Shown: in pieces, positions 60,864 to 64,000 of the stretch
Layout of the letters: every line of letters starts with the position of its first letter
Position numbering within the stretch: position 1 is the stretch's first letter
Assembly: GCA_963779095.1 (NCBI GenBank)
Contig: CAVZWU010000008.1
Location: 1 to 64,000 of the forward strand
Length of the DNA: 64,000 nt
Source: Roseiarcus sp963779095
GTDB lineage: Bacteria; Pseudomonadota; Alphaproteobacteria; Rhizobiales; Beijerinckiaceae
Direction: 5' to 3'
Position numbers and translations under genes: made by a program
Notes under the pieces: generated by a model
Seen by the model: only the letters and a program-made list of their open reading frames with translations
What the model was told of the DNA's origin: nothing
Database searches by the model: none

Positions 60864-62387
60864 ATGACCACCCTGCCCGACTACGAAGCCTTCGCGCGCG
60901 CCTATGTCAGCGGCGAGGCGGAAGTCGCGGTCACGACGCTGGTCGCCGATCTCGAGACGCCGGTCTCGGCCTATCTCAAGCTCGCGCGCGCCCGCGCCGG
61001 CAACATGTTCCTGCTCGAATCGGTCGAGGGCGGGGCGCAGCGCGGGCGCTATTCGATGATCGGCCTCGATCCCGACCTTATCTTCCGCTCGACCGGCGAA
61101 GCCGCCGAGATCAACCGCCGGGCGCTGGTCGATCCCAACGCCTTCGTCCCCTGCCCCGGCGATCCGCTCGACGTGCTGCGTTCGCTGCTCAAGGAATCGC
61201 GCATCGCCATGCCGCCCGGCCTGCCGCCGATGTCGGCCGGCATATTCGGCTATCTTGGCTACGACATGGTGCGGCGCATGGAGCGCTTAAGTCCAGCCAA
61301 GCCCGACCCGATCGGCGTGCCCGACGCGCTGCTCATTCGCCCGACCGTCATGGTCGTGTTCGACGGCGCGCGCGACGAGATGGCGATCGTGACGCCGGTG
61401 CGGCCTGCGCCCGGCGTCCCGGCCCGCGCCGCTTACGAGAGCGCCATGGCGCGGCTCGACGCGGTGGTCGACGCGCTCGAGCAGCCGCTCGATCATGCCG
61501 CCGGCATGGCCGTCGATCCGCTGGTGAAAGCGGGCGAGGCCAAGTCGAACACCACCGAGGCCGAATACAAGGCGATGGTCGGGCGCGCGAAGGATTATAT
61601 CGCCGCGGGCGACGCGTTCCAGATCGTGCTGTCGCAGCGCTTCACCAGCCGCTTCGACCTGCCGGCCTTCGCCCTCTACCGGGCGCTGCGGCGGGTCAAT
61701 CCGTCGCCCTATCTCTGCTTCCTCGATTTCGGCGCCTTCCAGATCGTCTGCTCGAGCCCCGAAATCCTGGTGCGGGTGCGCGATGGCAAGGTGGTCATCC
61801 GCCCGATCGCCGGCACGCGGCCGCGGGGAAAGAGCCCGACCGAGGACGAGGCGCTGGCGACCGAGCTCCTGGCCGACCCGAAGGAGCGCGCCGAACATCT
61901 CATGCTGCTCGACCTCGGCCGCAACGACGTCGGCCGCGTGGCGAAGATCGGCACGGTCAAGGTGACCGACAGCTTCTTCATCGAGCGCTATAGCCACGTG
62001 ATGCACATCGTCTCCAATGTCGAGGGCGAGCTTAAGCCCGGCGTCGACGCGGTCACCGCGCTCGCGGCGGGCTTTCCCGCAGGCACCGTCTCCGGCGCGC
62101 CCAAAGTGCGCGCGATGCAGATCATCGACGAACTGGAGAAGGACAAGCGCGGCATTTATGCGGGCTGTATCGGCTATTTCGGCGCGGGCGGCGAGATGGA
62201 CACCTGCATCGTGCTGCGCGCCTCGGTGGTGAAGGACGGGCTCATGCACGTCCAGGCCGGGGCTGGCATCGTCTATGATTCCTCACCCGCCGCCGAGCAG
62301 AACGAATGCGTCCACAAGGCGCGCGCCCTGTTCCGCTCGGCGGAGGAGGCGGTGCGGTTCGCCGTGCGGGGAAAGCGCGGGCAATAG
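60864..62387 (+). CDS. trpE: Anthranilate synthase component I
   Basis: 507 residues from the ATG at 60864, just after the ppiD stop. It converts chorismate plus ammonia to anthranilate with TrpG. The N-terminal regulatory part holds NMFLLESVEGGAQRGRYSMI, where the LLES motif binds feedback tryptophan. The chorismate-binding core shows GDAFQIVLSQRF, IRPIAGTRPRGKSPTEDEAL, LLDLGRNDVGRVAKIG, FPAGTVSGAPKVRAMQIIDE and GCIGYFGAGGEMDTCIVLRA. No TrpG domain is fused. Confidence 0.97.
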   Translation: MTTLPDYEAFARAYVSGEAEVAVTTLVADLETPVSAYLKLARARAGNMFLLESVEGGAQRGRYSMIGLDPDLIFRSTGEAAEINRRALVDPNAFVPCPGDPLDVLRSLLKESRIAMPPGLPPMSAGIFGYLGYDMVRRMERLSPAKPDPIGVPDALLIRPTVMVVFDGARDEMAIVTPVRPAPGVPARAAYESAMARLDAVVDALEQPLDHAAGMAVDPLVKAGEAKSNTTEAEYKAMVGRAKDYIAAGDAFQIVLSQRFTSRFDLPAFALYRALRRVNPSPYLCFLDFGAFQIVCSSPEILVRVRDGKVVIRPIAGTRPRGKSPTEDEALATELLADPKERAEHLMLLDLGRNDVGRVAKIGTVKVTDSFFIERYSHVMHIVSNVEGELKPGVDAVTALAAGFPAGTVSGAPKVRAMQIIDELEKDKRGIYAGCIGYFGAGGEMDTCIVLRASVVKDGLMHVQAGAGIVYDSSPAAEQNECVHKARALFRSAEEAVRFAVRGKRGQ

Positions 62388-62419
62388 GCCGGCGGCGTTT
62401 ATCGCGCCGCGCCTCGACC

Positions 62420-63121
62420 TCACGCCGTCACGAGCTTCTTCTCGCTGGCGAACGGGCTCAGGCCCAGCCACGTCTGCATATCGCGGGCGAGCGCGCGGTC
62501 GCCGGTCAGAGTCAGTTTTCCGTTGGCGATGGAATCGGCCACGGTGGTGAGGCCCATCCAGATCGCCGTCATCGTGCGCAGATCGACGGCGGCATAGAGA
62601 TCGACGTCGAAACCCGGGTCGACGGAACAAAGGTCGACGTCGGCGTCCGGCTCGATCACCAGCCACCAGTATCGGCGCGCGCTCGGCTGTTCGGGATAGA
62701 TGAAATGAATGACGCTTCGCCGGTCCGGCATCGGAGTCGGATCGAGATTGCGTCGCATGTCCCACATGAGCAGCCCCGGGTCGAGATTCTCGAGCGAGAG
62801 CTGGGCTTCGACCCAATGCTGTCCCCATTTGCCGATCGCCATGATGACGCTTTCTAGCTCTCGGCCGGCCGGCGTTAGGTGGTACTCCAGCACCCCCGAC
62901 TCGGTCCGGGACGCGACGCGAATCACGATTCCCGCGTCTTCGAGATCCTTCAACCGCTTCGACAGGAGCGCGGGCGACATCCGCGGCACGCTGCGGCGCA
63001 GATCGTTGAAGCGGGTCGAGCCCGCGACGAGCTCGCGCAGGAGAACGACCGTCCACCGGGTGCACAGAATTTCGGCCGCCATCGCGACCGGACAGAACTG
63101 GTTGTAGCTGCCCTGCGTCAT
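62420..63121 (-). CDS. HxlR-family transcriptional regulator
   Basis: 233 residues. The HxlR winged helix (residues 5-100) starts YNQFCPVAMAAEILCTRWTV and includes MSPALLSKRLKDLEDAGIVI and YHLTPAGREL. The C-terminal 100 residues resemble an SCP2-like domain seen in a subset of HxlR regulators. Its start faces the FAD-linked oxidase gene 188 bp away, with a palindrome between, so it probably controls that gene and itself. Signal unknown. Confidence 0.9.
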   Translation of the reverse strand: MTQGSYNQFCPVAMAAEILCTRWTVVLLRELVAGSTRFNDLRRSVPRMSPALLSKRLKDLEDAGIVIRVASRTESGVLEYHLTPAGRELESVIMAIGKWGQHWVEAQLSLENLDPGLLMWDMRRNLDPTPMPDRRSVIHFIYPEQPSARRYWWLVIEPDADVDLCSVDPGFDVDLYAAVDLRTMTAIWMGLTTVADSIANGKLTLTGDRALARDMQTWLGLSPFASEKKLVTA

Positions 63122-63179
63122 GACTTGCCTCGTAGCGGATCGCAGTAATTGCGAGGTTAGGGCATGAGCGACGCGCCCG

Positions 63180-63222
63180 CCAGTTCAGAATCTGTACTGC
63201 GCCGATTCATTTCCTGAACTGG
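63180..63222. promoter_or_regulatory. Inverted repeat between divergent hxlR-type and oxidase genes
   Basis: CCAGTTCAG at 63180-63188 is mirrored perfectly by CTGAACTGG at 63214-63222, with centre-to-centre spacing of 34 bp, about three helical turns. Position suggests a regulator site; binding is inferred. Confidence 0.45.
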
Positions 63223-63308
63223 ACGAATAATTCGCGCCCGTCGCATGTTTCCCACGCCGTCCAGCTTAGGCGGGGCCACGGATAATTGACCTGCAAAGAG
63301 GGCAAGTC

Positions 63309-64000
63309 ATGAACAAACATGTCACGAACCAAGAAGCCATTTCGCAGTTCGCGCAGAGCCTGCGGGGCCCGCTTATCGGCCGCAACCACCCCGAATACGA
63401 TGAGGCGCGCAAGCTTTATAACGCGATGATCGACAAGCGGCCGCATTTGATCGCGCGCTGCGCCGACGCGGCCGATGTGATCGCGGCTGTGAACTTCGGC
63501 CGCGAGCACAATCTTCCCATCGCCATTCGTGGCGGCGGCCATAGTGGACCCGGGCTCGGCAGCGTCGATGATGGTCTCGTTATCGATCTTTCGATGATGC
63601 AGGGCGTACGGGTCGACTCCAGCGCCCGGACCGTGCGGGTCGAGCGCGGGATGCGCCCGGCGAGGTCGATCACGCGACGCACCCGTTCGGCCTGGCCGTG
63701 CCGTTCGGCATCGTCTCGACCACCGGCGTCGCGGGCCTCACGCTTTGCGGGGGTCGCGGCTATCTGAGCCGCAAGCTCGGGTTGACGTCGATAATTTGAT
63801 CGAGGCCGACGTGGTTCTCGCCGACGGTCGTTTATGACTGCGAGCCAGACCGAAAATCCCGGATCTCTTCTGGGCGCTCAGCGGCGGCGGCGGCAATTTC
63901 GGCGTGGTCACGAGCTTCCTGTTCCAGGCCCATCCCGCGCCATGGTGTACGGGGGGCCGATCGCATGGGATCAAGGATGCTCGCGCGCACGATCCTCGCT
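63309..64000 (+). pseudogene. FAD-linked oxidase (BBE-like), frameshifted and cut by the window end
   Basis: The ATG is preceded by AAGAGGGCAAG. The FAD-binding (PCMH) domain shows ARCADAADVIAAVNFGREHN and IAIRGGGHSGPGLGSVDDGL, whose His is the usual covalent FAD site. After VERGMRP the family reading continues in other frames: GEVDHATHPFGLAVPFGIVS, TTGVAGLTLCGGRGYLSRKL, then DVVLADGRF, DLFWALSGGGGNFGVVTSFL. Shifts fall near 63655, 63780 and 63835 and later. The window ends before the substrate domain. Clustered indels again suggest sequence error. Such enzymes oxidise alcohols or sugars with oxygen. Confidence 0.8.

Noticed and set aside
58874..60871. 665-codon open frame antisense to the ppiD-type gene
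   Set aside because: Exact shadow of a clear peptidyl-prolyl isomerase; composition is typical of reverse-frame translation.

Overview
The window is high-GC DNA from an alphaproteobacterium, most likely a Hyphomicrobiales (Rhizobiales) member near the Beijerinckiaceae/Methylocystaceae. This is inferred from gene content and order: tmk-holB-metG-tatD-MBL, rpsF-rpsR-DUF2232-rplI, rplM-rpsI, ihfA next to a MerR regulator, secG/tpiA/ppiD/trpE, an HxlR regulator, DUF892 and glycine-rich stress proteins. No rRNA or taxonomic marker here fixes the genus.

Layout. 1-17.6 kb is accessory and scarred. It holds a RelA/SpoT-domain gene split by an IS630 element, a 137-bp orphan 5' fragment of tmk, a cluster of small secreted cysteine-containing proteins including an HdeA-like one, a patatin-like lipoprotein, and a secreted-protein gene split by three IS elements of different families standing head to tail at one CTAG site. 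An AraC-type regulator, an IS110 element and a tannase/feruloyl esterase follow. 17.6-27.4 kb is mostly core: DNA replication, methionyl-tRNA synthetase, hydrolases, tRNA-Pro, IHF alpha and an SDR. 27.5-31.2 kb is a stress cluster (hemerythrin-like, glycine-rich repeat protein, DUF2795-like, DUF892) cut by a second, nearly identical IS630 copy. 31.5-33.9 kb is a ribosomal-protein operon. 34-36 kb is a scar in which a HEPN/AbiU2-like gene lies between broken GNAT and MFS genes. 36-45.7 kb carries metabolic and secreted genes (galM, family-5 UDG, NYN, FAH, argC). 46-48.5 kb has a dead urtA interrupted by an IS1595 element, a rubredoxin stub and a vapBC pair. 48.5-49.5 kb is rpsI-rplM. 50.4-55.7 kb contains a DyP peroxidase-encapsulin operon, CinA-type amidase, RatA and SecG. 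55.7-57.8 kb is an AT-richer scrap zone with a decayed proteasome-like gene. 57.9-62.4 kb is tpiA, ppiD and trpE, and the window ends in an HxlR regulator divergent from an FAD-linked oxidase.

How genes work together. tmk-holB-metG-tatD-MBL-M20 runs as a tightly packed, partly overlapping string. The DyP peroxidase ends in a canonical encapsulin cargo peptide, and its stop overlaps the encapsulin start, so the pair encodes a self-loading peroxidase nanocompartment. The AraC regulator at 12.3 kb and a dead relative at 5.5 kb share an identical 17-bp palindrome placed upstream of divergent secreted-protein genes, suggesting a repeated regulator/secreted-protein module.

Caution: single-base frameshifts are dense between about 50.9 and 55.6 kb, in consecutive genes that include normally essential ones. 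That pattern points to local sequence error more than to gene decay. Frameshifts elsewhere (RelA/SpoT, IS1380, stress repeat protein, wHTH-TPR regulator) are isolated and could be either.
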